Shown here: positions 21,985 through 33,111 of the stretch, piece by piece | Layout: every line of letters starts with the position of its first letter | Numbering within the stretch: position 1 is the first letter of the stretch | Origin: Liquidambar formosana | Lineage: Eukaryota > Streptophyta > Magnoliopsida > Saxifragales > Altingiaceae | Reading direction: 5' to 3' | DNA length: 64,000 nucleotides | Assembly: GCA_039720395.1 (NCBI GenBank) | Contig: CM077823.1 | Span: 6,190,909-6,254,908, forward strand | The notes under the pieces: model-generated | Seen by the model: only the letters and a program-made list of their open reading frames with translations | What the model was told of the DNA's origin: nothing | Database searches by the model: none | Made by a program: the position numbers and the translations under genes

Positions 21985-22146
21985 TCATGCCCCTATCGCC
22001 CTTTCATATTTCCACACAACAACATATATTTTCCACCGTCGCCACAGTCGTCGTTACCCTTATATTGCCGCCATCACCTCCACGCCGGCCGCTACCATAT
22101 ATTGATCTGATAGTGTAAATTAGTCCCCATTTTCCAAAAATCCAAA

Positions 22147-22824
22147 ATGTCTCTAAGAAGTAGACCACCACCCCCCGACCAAACATCAATCTCCGACGTA
22201 ACCACCACCGCCACCGTGATCACCGCCGATGATAACCAGCCTGAGACCCCAAACCCATCACCACTAAGTCGCTCTCTCTCACAAACTGCAATCTCTCAAA
22301 CCCTAGCACGCACAGCTAACCTAGCCAACCTCCTCCCAACAGGCACCCTCTTAGCCTTCCAACTCCTCACCCCAATCTTCACCAACAACGGCGACTGCGA
22401 CTCCGCTACAAGCACCATGACGCTTTGCCTCCTCGTCCTCCTCGCCGTCTCAAGCTTCGTCGCTTGCCTCACCGATAGCTTCAAATCAACGGAAGGACAA
22501 GTTTACTATGGGATTGCAACGTTCAAAGGGATGTGGCTGTTTGATTATCCATACACGACGTCGAGCTCGACTCTTCCTGATTTGAGCAAGTACAGGCTGA
22601 GGTTCATTGATGGGGTTCATGCGGTCTTGTCAGTGGGTGTGTTTGTGGCTGTGGCTCTGAGAGATAAAAACGTGGTGAGTTGCTTTTATCCGACGCCGGG
22701 TCATCAGACTCAGGAGGTTTTGAATATTGCTCCGGTGGGAATTGGGCTTCTGTGTAGCTTGTTGTTTATGGTTTTTCCCACTAGAAGGCATGGTATTGGT
22801 TACCCAGTTACATCAGGCAGATAA
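22147..22824 (+). CDS. DMP: DUF679 domain membrane protein (DMP family), copy 1
   Basis: A single exon of 225 residues. The Pro/Ser/Thr-rich N-terminal tail (about 1-50) is followed by the DUF679 core with ARTANLANLLPTGTLLAFQ, the region ACLTDSFKSTEGQVYYGIAT, and GMWLFDYP. Likely membrane segments are near residues 62-78, 90-109, 155-171 and 194-212. Family members are four-pass proteins of tonoplast, ER or plasma membrane; some act in membrane remodelling during senescence and a separate subgroup (DMP8/9) acts in gamete fusion. The MSLR start looks like the DMP2/3/5 side rather than DMP8/9, by memory only. The start is the first ATG and is conserved in the paralogue at 36068. GC skew flips within the CDS (C-rich first half, G-rich second half). 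Length fits the family. Confidence 0.92.
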   Translation: MSLRSRPPPPDQTSISDVTTTATVITADDNQPETPNPSPLSRSLSQTAISQTLARTANLANLLPTGTLLAFQLLTPIFTNNGDCDSATSTMTLCLLVLLAVSSFVACLTDSFKSTEGQVYYGIATFKGMWLFDYPYTTSSSTLPDLSKYRLRFIDGVHAVLSVGVFVAVALRDKNVVSCFYPTPGHQTQEVLNIAPVGIGLLCSLLFMVFPTRRHGIGYPVTSGR

Positions 22825-25800
22825 TTGTTACATCTGATTCCCCCTCTCCATTTTTTTTTATTTTTTAATTTATCTTTTTTTGGAAGGGTTATTGTTTGTT
22901 CATATTCTCTTCCCAATGTAAGAAATACATTTGATTTATTTTTTTCACCAAGAAATTGAATACATTCGTTGATTTTTTTTATAGAATTAATGCAATTGTT
23001 GTTGTCCTTTTTTTTTTTTTTTTTTTTTTTTTCCTTTTTTTTTTGGGTCTTGCCTTCAGTTTGTGTTGTTAGATACAAGCATGACTTGAGGATTTGGTTA
23101 GTACCCAAACTATTGGGCATTTTTTTTTTCTTTTACCAACCTTTATCCATAAGTTAGGTCCAATTCTTACCAATTTTTTAATATGAAAAGGATACTGGGC
23201 ATATTAGCCTATTAGGGTTGAAGGGCCAATTGACTTGGTAAGAGACTTGTACCATCCTGGTGAAAACAGATCGGTGCAATGGCGTTTACAAATGAAAGTA
23301 GCTACATTTCGTCATAAGGAGGGAAAAAAACAAAAGAGAGAGAGAGAAAGTGGGGTTGGTTTTGTTGGGGGAGGGGGCTCTGCACCTACTACATCAAGTG
23401 ATTAAGTGGGTCAATTCTTCTTATCCAATTTTTTTTTTTTTTCAAAAAGGTAATGTCATGAGTTCGGTGAGAATTTAGGAAAAGTATGATCATTAATTTG
23501 CAAGAAACTAAGTTTTTCTAACTTTTTCTAGAAAGTATTTCATTGCTTGGTCCACGCGGGGTGCATACTTGAAAAGGCCACATAATGCTTAGTCTTCCTT
23601 AATAGGGAATATTTAAAAAAATCGAACCCAAGACAGGTCTTGTTACAAGGGAAATTTGGACTTTCCAAAATGAATATTAATCGTACAATTAGGGCCAATA
23701 TACATGGTGGTGGCAGCAGTGGCCGTGATGAGGTTGCCTAATGTGAAAACAAAGAAAAAAAAAAGAAAAAGAGAGCTAGAGAGAGAGAGAGAGAGAGGAG
23801 AGAGAGAATAATAAGGGTTGGGTGTTGCTTAGTCTAGTCGTATTGATGAGGCTTCCATGCTTATTTTTTGGCGTGGGTCATCTTCTTTTGGTCTTGTTTC
23901 TACATGCGTAACGTTATTGGATAGAGTAAGATTGATGAAAAACAATCTCCAATCACATTCGGCTCGTTTTTAAAATTGGGAAAAGGGATTTCTCTTTTTA
24001 AATTGGATTATCTTACTGTGTATGCAGGGTTGTCTTGCATGTACTACTATCTTGAAATATTTTATTCTGAATATTGAACATATTATAATTTTGTGCTAGA
24101 AAGGTAAAATTAAAAATAAATAAATAAATTATTTGAGATTGAAGAATTTTTCCTTTTGTCTAATCTGGTCAAAACTCAAGAATAGTACATTATATTTTTA
24201 TTTTTTTTTAAAACCCTTTTACCTAATTCCTTTTCCTTTTGGTTTTAAATTAAACAAGATTAAAAAGTACATTAGTCAGAAGATGACCAACAAGTAGTTG
24301 AGAATTGAAATATGGTTGTGGGTGGAAATATTTACAATAAAGAAATATAATTTTCAAGGTTAGGCTTTGAAATATGATGAGTCCTATCTTGAAATATGTC
24401 AGTCAGAATATGGCCAACTCCATAAGTATAAATGCAAGAAATACAATTGATTTTTTTTGTTAATTAACGAAAAAATTAAATAATAGTATTTGATTTTTGA
24501 AAGAATGCAATTGTTGTCGTTATTGTTTTGTGGGTGTTTTGGGGGCCCATGTTAGTTTGTGATTTAATGGAACATTAATTGAAAATCTGGTGGAGATTAA
24601 GGGTAGTGATACATAGGACATTATTAGGGGACGAAACTGTTGGACGACTGCCAATCTTGAAGCTGATTGGTTAGTTCAAAAACCACTTAAATAGATAATG
24701 CCGAAAATACCCATCACACAAATTGGAATCAACCGAAAATCACGCCCAAATCAAAAAAATGAGATTTCCGCACTGATTTTGAGTTTGCAAAATCAAAGCA
24801 ACCACTTGATTCAAACCAGGAAAAAAAGGAAAGAAAAGTTACAAGAAAATTCAAGATAAAAATAAAAAGATAAATATCAAGATAAAATCATTAATTTAAA
24901 ACATAAGTTCATACAACCAGGAGCAAAGAATAATAATCTTGATATTTTAACTTTTAACTTTTTAAAATCAAGCACTGATCACTCACAAAAAAATTGGAAC
25001 CTCAAGATTACTATTTGAAGACCCAGGATAATTATTTGAAGAACCGATATAATTATCTTATAAAATTGAGATAATTATCATGATTTGTGAAACTCAAGAT
25101 AACTATTTGAAGAACTAGGATAATTATCTGAAGAACTTATAAAATTGATCTGAAGAACCGAGAAAAAAATTATGATAACATTACCTACAATAGATGGCAA
25201 TATATTATATTTACCGGGAAAAAAAAAAAGAAGGGAAAAACAGAAGAGGAGTAACTTATAAGAAACCTTCTAAAGAAAAGATCAATGTAATTTCCCCTCT
25301 TATTTAGGTTTTGAATAAAAAATCAAGTGGAAATCGAGTGAAAAATTACTATATGAATGAATGAAAATTGAGCACATAGAAGGGATATAATTTTTTTAAG
25401 TATTTTTCTACCCAACTTATACTCAATTTTTCATCTCAAAACCTAATAAAATAAAATAAAAATATTGCATTAATTTTTTCTTTAAGAAGGTTATGTGAAA
25501 TAGGACTAAACATGGGAGGGGGTCCTTGTAATTTACCCAAAGAAGAAAGCAAAAACTTATAAAAAAGATGGAATGCCATGGCTATTTTGTTTAAATTTGA
25601 CTAGGAAATGGTCAAATTGGTGCGTCCATATTGGAAAATTTCACGTGTTTGAAGTAGGGTTGTTTGACCTTAATTGCATTTAAACTTAGACAACACATAG
25701 GAGGCGACATATCATGAACATGATGAGACACGTCTACCCATAGTTATGTCCAATAGTCCATAAATATGTTTCGGTGATAGCAACAACGATGGAAGCAGGA

Positions 25801-25864
25801 GTACTATTAATTGAGAGAACTAAAGAAATTTTAAAAAAATGCATGATTGCTTGTAATTAGTTTA
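22825..25864. other. 3' flank of DMP copy 1 and AT-rich intergenic DNA
   Basis: Parts of this flank match the flank of DMP copy 2. Examples are GAATGCAATTGTTGTCG (24504 versus 37299) and the segments around AGAGACTTGTACCATC (23242) versus AGAGACTTGTATCATC (37488). Poly-T runs and a (GA)n run near 23780-23800 are present. No gene seen. Confidence 0.45.
25005..25165. repeat. Degenerate tandem repeat
   Basis: Five variants of GATAATTATTTGAAGAAC with spacers such as CTTATAAAATTGA. Confidence 0.6.
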
Positions 25865-26372
25865 AGGGTAAATATCTAAAATATTCCTCAAAAAATGAAT
25901 TCTATCCAAAAATTACTCATAAAGTAATTTTTTTTTACCTAAAGAACCTAAATAAAGTTATGGTATATCCAAAAAAACCCAACACCCTAATTTCCATCCA
26001 ATTCCGTTTAAATTATATAGTTTTTGAATCGACATACCTTTTTTATAATTATTTTTTTATTCATTTTCTTTCATCTTTCTTTTTTTCTTGTTTTTTTTCC
26101 TTTCTTGTGATAAAATGACAAATAATTCATTTATTAAATAAACAAGATGGTAATACAAATTTTGAATAATTATTTTTAGATTTTAACAAAAAAATGCAAT
26201 AAAAGTATTTTAATTAAAAAAATTCATCACTCAAATAGAGTTGGATGGAAATTAAGTTTTTAGGGTTTTTTAGATATAGTTTAACCTTATTGGGTTTCTT
26301 TCAGTAGGAAAAATATTTTATAGGTTTTTGGGATATAATTATTTTTTGAGGGATATTTTGGATATTTACCCT
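25865..26372. mobile_element. Long-TIR foldback element, about 508 bp
   Basis: The left arm AGGGTAAATATCTAAAATAT, then CCTCAAAAAAT, matches the reverse of the right arm, AGGGTAAATATCCAAAATAT, then CCCTCAAAAAAT. Similarity continues inward for over 100 bases, to a TTTCCATCCAA motif on both arms. Long arms suggest a MULE- or foldback-type element. A clean target duplication was not found. Confidence 0.65.
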
Positions 26373-28177
26373 AGTTATAATGATTCAAGCTTACCAAAAA
26401 TGAATGATTATTCCCGGTACATTAATCTATTCAATTGGTTTAATCAAAACGTTGAGTCTACACTTGCACTCTTTGGTGCCCCATCTCAATATTAAGTTCC
26501 AATCCATTGAAAGCTCAGATGTTCAATCTAGCATTCCGATTGGATCCGACTCTACAAATTCTAAAGCCTAAAAGAGTGCTAACACCTGAAATCCACTTAG
26601 TCCCATTGAAGCTAGCTACTAGAAGTCTAGAACAAGAGACTCTAGTCCAATAAACTTTGAGCAGGCTAACCAGAAATCATTTTTTTCTTGCAGAATTTAA
26701 ACCAAGACACAGTAAAATTAGACACTTCTGCTGCTCAAGTATTAAAAAGAGTTCAAGCCCCTTAACTAGGGATCATATCAAAAGTTTCTAGGAGAAAGAA
26801 GAAAATTTCCCCAGAAGTATTTTACATTTTAAAATCAGAAATAAGGGAAGAAAGTTGGTTGATGAATGATGCTCACATTTAAACACAAACTAACAACCTT
26901 GATTCTCTCATCCTTGAGATCTACAAGGTTAAATACCTGGATAAAAATTGGGTGGAATTCTCTACCACTGTGGGAAGGCATTACAAAGGAATTTAACCTC
27001 CAAGCCTGCATACTTGGACAATGTGCTACACAAAATTTAGGTGGGTGATGTCAAAGAGAGTGAAAGGAACTACAGCTTAGGGTTGGGCTTGGAACAGAGC
27101 TGAATTGGTCGGTTGATGTGAGAGAGGTTGTCACAAATTTTGATTGATAATCTTTCTGGCCCAACAAGGATTAAGAATTTAGGATACAACACCACACACC
27201 AGATTAGAATAGTCATATGAAACGAATATCCACCACCAGGCAGGCATAGATTGGAACCAAACCCAACACCACTTCAAAGAATCTCGATTTACACCTCAAG
27301 AAACTCAACTAAGAAACAATTTAACACATACCCAGATGGAGATGAACCTAAGAATTGGCTGTAGGACAGAAGAAAGCATATCTTTTGACCACGAACACTT
27401 TGAACCGTTCATACAGCTCTACTAAGATGGTACACTTATGGCACAAATAATCAACCAAACACATAGCATTGAAGAATATATAAGGAATAATGTAGGAAAC
27501 CAAGATGAAATATTCAAATCAAAAAACAATCAAATGATGATTCATCAGTCAAAAAATTACGAAGATATAAGAAATATACGAATCAAAGAAATACCAGAAA
27601 TCAAAAAACAATTCCAAAGTCAAATTAATGTGTAAAAAATTAAAGAAAAACTAACGAGAGAGAGAGAGAGAGAGAGAGAGAAGCTGAATACTATTCATGT
27701 ACATACATATATACATATATATATAAGGAAAATCAATACTAGAAATTAAATGACCCCCCCCCCCCCCCCCCTCCCTCCCCAAAAAAAAAAGAATAAATAA
27801 ATAAAGCTAGAAGGAACACTCATTGAAATCAAAAATAAAAAATCAAACACCAATTCACCTTCAAATTTCGAATCCAACACCAAACTTTAGACGTCGAAGA
27901 ATAAGACCAGAAATAATCTTCTCTTCAAAAAGTTTGGAAAACAAGCAAGGACTTAGTGAAAGGGTTGTTATGAAAGAAAGAACATGAGGGAGAGAGGGAG
28001 AGAGAGTTTGAGAGAGTGAATCTGTACCTTGAAGTTTTTTTAGGCAATTCAGAGGACTGTTTTACGTACCCAAAATGCATACCTAGGCCTATTGTACTGT
28101 TTTTAGTATGCTCACACCACATTGGCTCCAAAGAACAAATCCCAACCCACAATGGAAAACAAGCACAGGTACTTGTG

Positions 28178-28218
<41 letters not shown>

Positions 28219-28329
28219 TGAGTGAGAAAGAGTGAGAGAGACTTCATTTATAGGAATAGGGCAAAGATATACTGCTTGGGAAACATATACTCGTATGCAA
28301 TGTTAACAATCAAAAGGACAAAACCATTA
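26373..28329. other. Intergenic with microsatellites and an 18-base C run
   Basis: Contains (GA)n at about 27655-27681, C18 at 27754-27771 followed by TCCCTCCCC, and (TA)n at about 28184-28214. A segment at about 26400-26580 has a diverged relative at about 33560-33740. Only short, unconvincing ORFs. Confidence 0.45.
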
Positions 28330-28486
28330 CATTGAAAATCATCAAACAGGCTGTAAAAGTCACAACACAAAGAACTTATACAAACACACTATTATCTAGG
28401 GACCTTCCCGCCATCTCTGAATTAAAGCTGGTGCAGTTTGTACCATATACTGATGCCACAGCCGCTGATAAGTGAATTACCATCCA
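28330..28486 (-). other. Candidate NMD3 3' UTR exon
   Basis: On the minus strand, downstream of the NMD3 stop, there is a donor-like ATCAGAAG-GTACTAGG at 29022/29021. A good acceptor, ATTTACTTATGACAG-TGGATGG, lies at 28487/28486. Splicing them would create a 535-base intron in the 3' UTR, with the last exon ending somewhere near 28330. The sites are visible; their use is inference. Confidence 0.3.
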
Positions 28487-29077
28487 CTGTCATAAGTAAA
28501 TCAAATAAAATGTAAGAATCAAAAAGGGTGGGCATACGAACATAAAGTTATGGAATTTACTAGAATCTGTTCTAACTAAGTTGGCCCCGTATAGGAAAAG
28601 GCATGTAAATGGCTTGGTTTGAATGACACAAACAATCAATCTAAATTAAAATTTCAATTAAAAAAAAAAATCTAAAAAATGCTCAACATATTAGGTTACA
28701 TGGTTCAAAAGAATCAAATATATACCAAAATCTGTCATTGGATCAACCGGAGATTCAGATCACTAACAGGGTCATGCATCATGAATTCTTTCACATGCCC
28801 AACTCAATGTATCAATTTGAATTCAAATTCAGTTCTCAATTTGATCCATTGAAATTTGAAAGGTCTACCAAGAAGAAATCATTTTCTAAAAATTTTTCAA
28901 AACCAGTGATATGGGGTGAAATATATATAAAACATAATGCCAAATGGCTAATGGAATCCATCCATACATGCATGCAATGTTACATCCTTATATGTGATAG
29001 CATGGAAGTCATACCTAGTACCTTCTGATCAAATTGAAGTCCAGAAGAAGCTGCGCCAAAACAAACACAATTTCACA

Positions 29078-30610
29078 TCACTCCTTCATGCTCTCATTCC
29101 CATCTTCCTCATCGGTTAAATCAAGATCACCAAGCAACTCTTCCAATGGCACAGAAGGTGCATCCTCCCCATCAGTCATGGATGCCATCTCTGATGACTG
29201 GTATTCTTTATTGCGGTATAATGATATATTAAACCTCATATCAGGATTCTCCTCCAAATCCCTCAAAAACTGTTCATACTCTGAGTTCATCTTGTCTTGA
29301 TCAACTCTAGCTTTAGAGTCATCAACTTCCATGTTAAGAGATTTAAGCTTCCATGAACGAGGCTTCCCACGCTTCCTCTGCCGCTTCTCTTCATAGCTCT
29401 TCCTTATTAAAATAGTATCCGGAATAACAAGACCTTTGTACTTGTCCAGTTCAATATCATTACAGTTTGCCCCATATAGGTCAAAACCAAGAGCAAAATC
29501 CCCAGGATTTAAAATATGGCCTAGATGTGTTCTAATGGAGAAAATTGTGTCATTCTTACCAAAATCTGATGCACGAGCCACTTGAGCATCAGCTAATGCG
29601 TACTTTGAGCCACCAACATTAACTTCAGAAGACACAATCTCCACATCTAATACAATATATTCCACAAGCTGTCTACTAGATAACAGAGACTTAAAAGGTA
29701 CCCTCCAATACTGTTCAGCATCCAAAAAACAGTGCCTTAGAGTTAATGGATCCAGCAAAGCAATGCTGTTGCTCACTTTAGTGCAAATCACAAGAGGACC
29801 AAGATTTCCCAAACTAACCGCAACTTTTGGGGGAAGACAGATCAGATCCTCACGGCAAATTGGGCAGATTTCAACAGAGAAAGTGTACTTATAGTTATAG
29901 TTATTACTCTTGGGATCATGGGACACGAGTTGTTTGTCATCGCGACTCTTTATTGGTGCAACTTTACCCACAAAGTCTACAAATTTTTGAGCATGACTCC
30001 GATTGGCAAAGAAAAAATCAATGCCCTGAGCCATCTGCTTGATTTTTATAGCACGGGCAGCAGCATCATGCTTAAGAATAAGCTGCTCCAAATAAAAAAA
30101 AGTTCGCCTGTGAGATACATGCTGGCGGAGCTGCACGGAAGCCACCCACTGGTCAGGGTTGGCCGCCACCCTTGAACAAGATTCACACATGTGGTCTTGC
30201 AGAACGTACTCAACAATATAAGCTTGTTCAAGTATTGCACCATTAAGAACCTCTTTCTGAACTCTCAGCTTGACCTTGACCCTCTTGGAGTGAGGTTCAG
30301 TCCAAACAAACTCTGCATGTACTAACCTAACTTTATTCAAATTCTTCAGTCTCTTCACACAAAATGTTAACAACTCCTTCGATTCCAGTTGAGCTTTAAT
30401 CCAAGTTCTTGGTGGCTGCAAGTAGCTATCACACTCGGGGCAGTGCATAATGATAACATTCTTCTGTAAACCTTCTGTGATGTCAACTTCAGAACGCAGA
30501 CAGTTAACACACATATTGGCAGCGTTTGGAGCCATTGGGATACCACACTTGCAACACAAAACACTGCCAATGGTCTGTTGTACCATGAACATACCCGCTT
30601 CTCCAGCCAT
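29078..30610 (-). CDS. NMD3: 60S ribosomal export protein NMD3
   Basis: An intronless reading frame on the minus strand. The frame opens at 30628, but Met7 at 30610 begins MAGEAGMFMVQQTIGS, which matches where the family starts, giving 510 residues; Arabidopsis NMD3 is about this size. NMD3 binds nascent 60S subunits in the nucleus and links them to the CRM1/XPO1 exportin, then leaves in the cytoplasm. Visible features, numbered from the upstream Met: zinc-binding cysteine pairs CKC (26-28), CVNC (40-43), CPEC (63-66) and CESC (148-151), a further CPIC near 255, a basic stretch KRQRKRGKPR near 425, and a C-terminal leucine-rich export signal LEELLGDLDL followed by acidic residues. No break or missing residue was seen. 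A likely promoter lies at 31990-32220. Confidence 0.97.
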   Translation of the reverse strand: MAGEAGMFMVQQTIGSVLCCKCGIPMAPNAANMCVNCLRSEVDITEGLQKNVIIMHCPECDSYLQPPRTWIKAQLESKELLTFCVKRLKNLNKVRLVHAEFVWTEPHSKRVKVKLRVQKEVLNGAILEQAYIVEYVLQDHMCESCSRVAANPDQWVASVQLRQHVSHRRTFFYLEQLILKHDAAARAIKIKQMAQGIDFFFANRSHAQKFVDFVGKVAPIKSRDDKQLVSHDPKSNNYNYKYTFSVEICPICREDLICLPPKVAVSLGNLGPLVICTKVSNSIALLDPLTLRHCFLDAEQYWRVPFKSLLSSRQLVEYIVLDVEIVSSEVNVGGSKYALADAQVARASDFGKNDTIFSIRTHLGHILNPGDFALGFDLYGANCNDIELDKYKGLVIPDTILIRKSYEEKRQRKRGKPRSWKLKSLNMEVDDSKARVDQDKMNSEYEQFLRDLEENPDMRFNISLYRNKEYQSSEMASMTDGEDAPSVPLEELLGDLDLTDEEDGNESMKE

Positions 30611-30628
30611 GGCTGATGGAGAAATCAT

Positions 30629-31222
30629 GATAGAAGGAAAAAAGAGTAAGGAGGAGGATTGAATGTATTATATTATATAGCTCCAACAACAAAAGAAATG
30701 AAATAGAAGAAAAGTTAATCAGAAAGACTGAAAACTCATGAACCCTACCTTTTGTTCTCTCAAAAAAACAGGAGTCGACTCAAAAGTTGTTCTTCCTCAC
30801 CTTCTATTCAATCTCCTGATGACAATCCAAAAGCACACAGTTTGCAAGTTGAAAAAAAATAAAGAATGAAAGAACTTCATGCTAGACTTGAAACTTAAAC
30901 AAATATAAATCAAGGAATTCAGATGTTATCACTTACTAACGCTAAAATAAAAAATTAACAATGGCCAAATAATTTAACAAATAGTGCAAATGTGCTTTGA
31001 GAGAGGGGAAATACATACAAGAAATGTACTTCCAGACACAAAATACTTGCCATGTCCACATTATTTAATCTCAAAACTACCTCTCTCATATACAAAGCAA
31101 GAACACAAAATGGTTTAAATGTTCCATAAGGCCATTTTCGATTTATTTTTTGATAACTAGGAAGCCCTTTGGGGTTACAGTAATTAAAATTTAGACTTGA
31201 AACAAAGTGTTAAACACTTTAA
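30629..31222. other. NMD3 5' leader / possible 5' UTR intron
   Basis: AT-rich DNA between the NMD3 ORF and its likely promoter. If transcription starts near 31.9-32.0 kb, this stretch is 5' UTR and probably contains an intron. I cannot fix the splice sites. Confidence 0.35.
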
Positions 31223-31355
31223 GGGCTCATTTGTTTGGTCAGAATTGGGGGTAATCGAATGGGATGGAATGAGATTTCAATGGTGAATTGCCACACTCAT
31301 GCTCACTATTGAAATCTCATTCCAATCCCCCAATTCGGGCCAAACAAACATACCA
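31223..31355. mobile_element. PIF/Harbinger-like MITE, 133 bp
   Basis: The left arm GGGCTCATTTGTTTGGTC and the reverse of the right arm, TGGTATGTTTGTTTGGCC, continue as a near-perfect foldback (AATTGGGGG, then GGAATGAGATTTCAATRGTG). TAA flanks both ends (31220-31222 and 31356-31358). It lies in the presumed 5' transcribed region of NMD3. Confidence 0.8.
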
Positions 31356-31989
31356 TAAAAGGGATTGATTTCTAGAACTATCATCATCTTTCAGAATTTA
31401 TTACATTTCATTTCTGGGTAAACTTTCAGTCTCAACTTCCCACTAACCCATATGTCGTGTTTCGTTTTTGGAAAATTTTAGCGTTTTTTTATTTGATCTT
31501 TCCCCCTTCGTTTTGTTTAATTTATTGAGTCGTACTGATCCATCAGAGCAAATTTGAACCAGAGCGTATATACAATTATTATTGCAAAACTCAGACCAGA
31601 AAAATTAAAACTTTACGAACAAATATAACCAAACTAATAATGAAAACGAAACGATTAAATGATTAATTATTGGCAAAAAGCAAAAAAAACTGATAAATCT
31701 TTTTTACTTGATCCATCATTTACAAATATTCATTTTTATTCTTACAAAAAAAAAAAAAAGAAAAAAAACGCATATATAAAGCATCAGACACCATAAGAAT
31801 GAAATATTCATAACACATACAATAAAAAAAACTAGCAAAATATCCCATCGGAAATTGAGGTGTGATAAGAAAAAAATTATTAAAACAAAAAACATGAGAG
31901 AGGCAGAAAGAGAAAGAGGGGACACACCGGTTGTATATGACCAACGGCGACGGCGAAACACCTTCCCTGCAGCTGCTGGGGTTTTGTAC

Positions 31990-32222
31990 GAGCTAGGGTT
32001 TTCTATTCTTCGTAGACTCAGTTGTCCGGCGGGAGAGGATGGGATGATGATACGGTTAGGGTTCGAGACAAGGGGCTTGGGCTGTGTGGCTCGTATTCGT
32101 GGCAGGGCAACTGATATGGGCCATGAGGGATCAAATCTATATTTTTTGGTTTGACTGACCCGGTTCCACGTTTTGACCCGACACCCAAACTATTCATAAC
32201 CGACTGTTTCACTTGGGCTATA
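31990..32222 (-). promoter_or_regulatory. Probable NMD3 promoter: telo boxes and site II motifs
   Basis: Two telo-box motifs, AAACCCTA (complement of 31994-32001) and AACCCTAA (complement of 32056-32063), sit with TGGGCY site II motifs at 32078-32083, 32117-32122 and 32214-32219. Telo box plus site II is an established promoter signature of ribosomal-protein and ribosome-biogenesis genes in plants, which fits NMD3. The patch is more GC-rich than its surroundings. The distance to the ORF (1.4 kb) implies a long or spliced 5' UTR. Confidence 0.6.
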
Positions 32223-32765
32223 TTATATCTCAGCCCTTGGATTGAAATTTAACGGTTGGATGGGGGGTAAGCTCGCATCAGATTTTTTTTTTTTTTTTTC
32301 TTTTTGGGATTTAATATTATAATACTTTTAATTTTTTCCCTTTTTAAAGATTTTGAGTCAAATTGGTTCAAATAAGATATGATAATTTTCGATATTCAAA
32401 TTGGTATTTTGGTAAATGCGGTTTGAAGACTTCTATGCTAAAGCCAGTTATCAAATGTAATACCATGAAATCAATTTTTTTTTCATATTGGGGAAGAGTG
32501 GGGGACATCATTTCAAACTTAAAATGGAATGAAGTGGAAGAAATAGACCAAAAACAAAGAGTAGAGGAAGAGTGGACGATAGTAATGGTGATGATGTCAA
32601 AAGGTGTAGCAATCTTATTTCATTATTTGGTGCTCTTTAACTTTTTGGGTTTTTGGTATTCAAAAGTTATGTCATGATAGTCTATTGTCATTTTCTTCGT
32701 TTATTGAGTGATCGATTTCGGATTCAAATTTATAAAAAAACATTGATACCCATTTGTTGATACTA
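32223..32765. other. Intergenic, no recognised feature
   Basis: AT-rich upstream DNA of NMD3. A 104-codon ORF at 32363-32677 has no recognisable domain and no supporting context. Confidence 0.35.
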
Positions 32766-33111
32766 CGTGTAAACATATGTGCGTTGCATGTGATTATATA
32801 TTTTTGAATAATATGAAATATAAATGAAAGAATAATTTTTAAAGAAATAGATATTAATATCGGTTTGATTAGATTTTTACTTCTAATGAAACTTATAATG
32901 AGTAGTATAACTAATTTGAAAAAGTTTAAGTTAACTACAATAAAATAGATGTTTCCTATATAAACTTTACTACAATAGTAACTATCATCTATTCAACTAC
33001 AATAAGATTAGAAGGGTATAGAAGGATAATTGTGTATTTAAAATTTAAAATAAGGGTACATTAATCAATCAAAAGTTTTTCTCACATTCAATTTTTTATA
33101 GGTAGTATAGA
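32766..33111 (-). mobile_element. Degenerate Helitron remnant
   Basis: On the minus strand it starts TCTATACTACCTATAAAAAA after an A, like the other Helitron 5' ends here. Its far end has ATGCAACGCACAT followed by GTTTACACGTAG and T, a weakened hairpin with a decayed CTRR end. Confidence 0.4.

Noticed and set aside
30450..30692. Short ORFs overlapping the NMD3 start on both strands
   Set aside because: They are shadows of the well-supported NMD3 frame.
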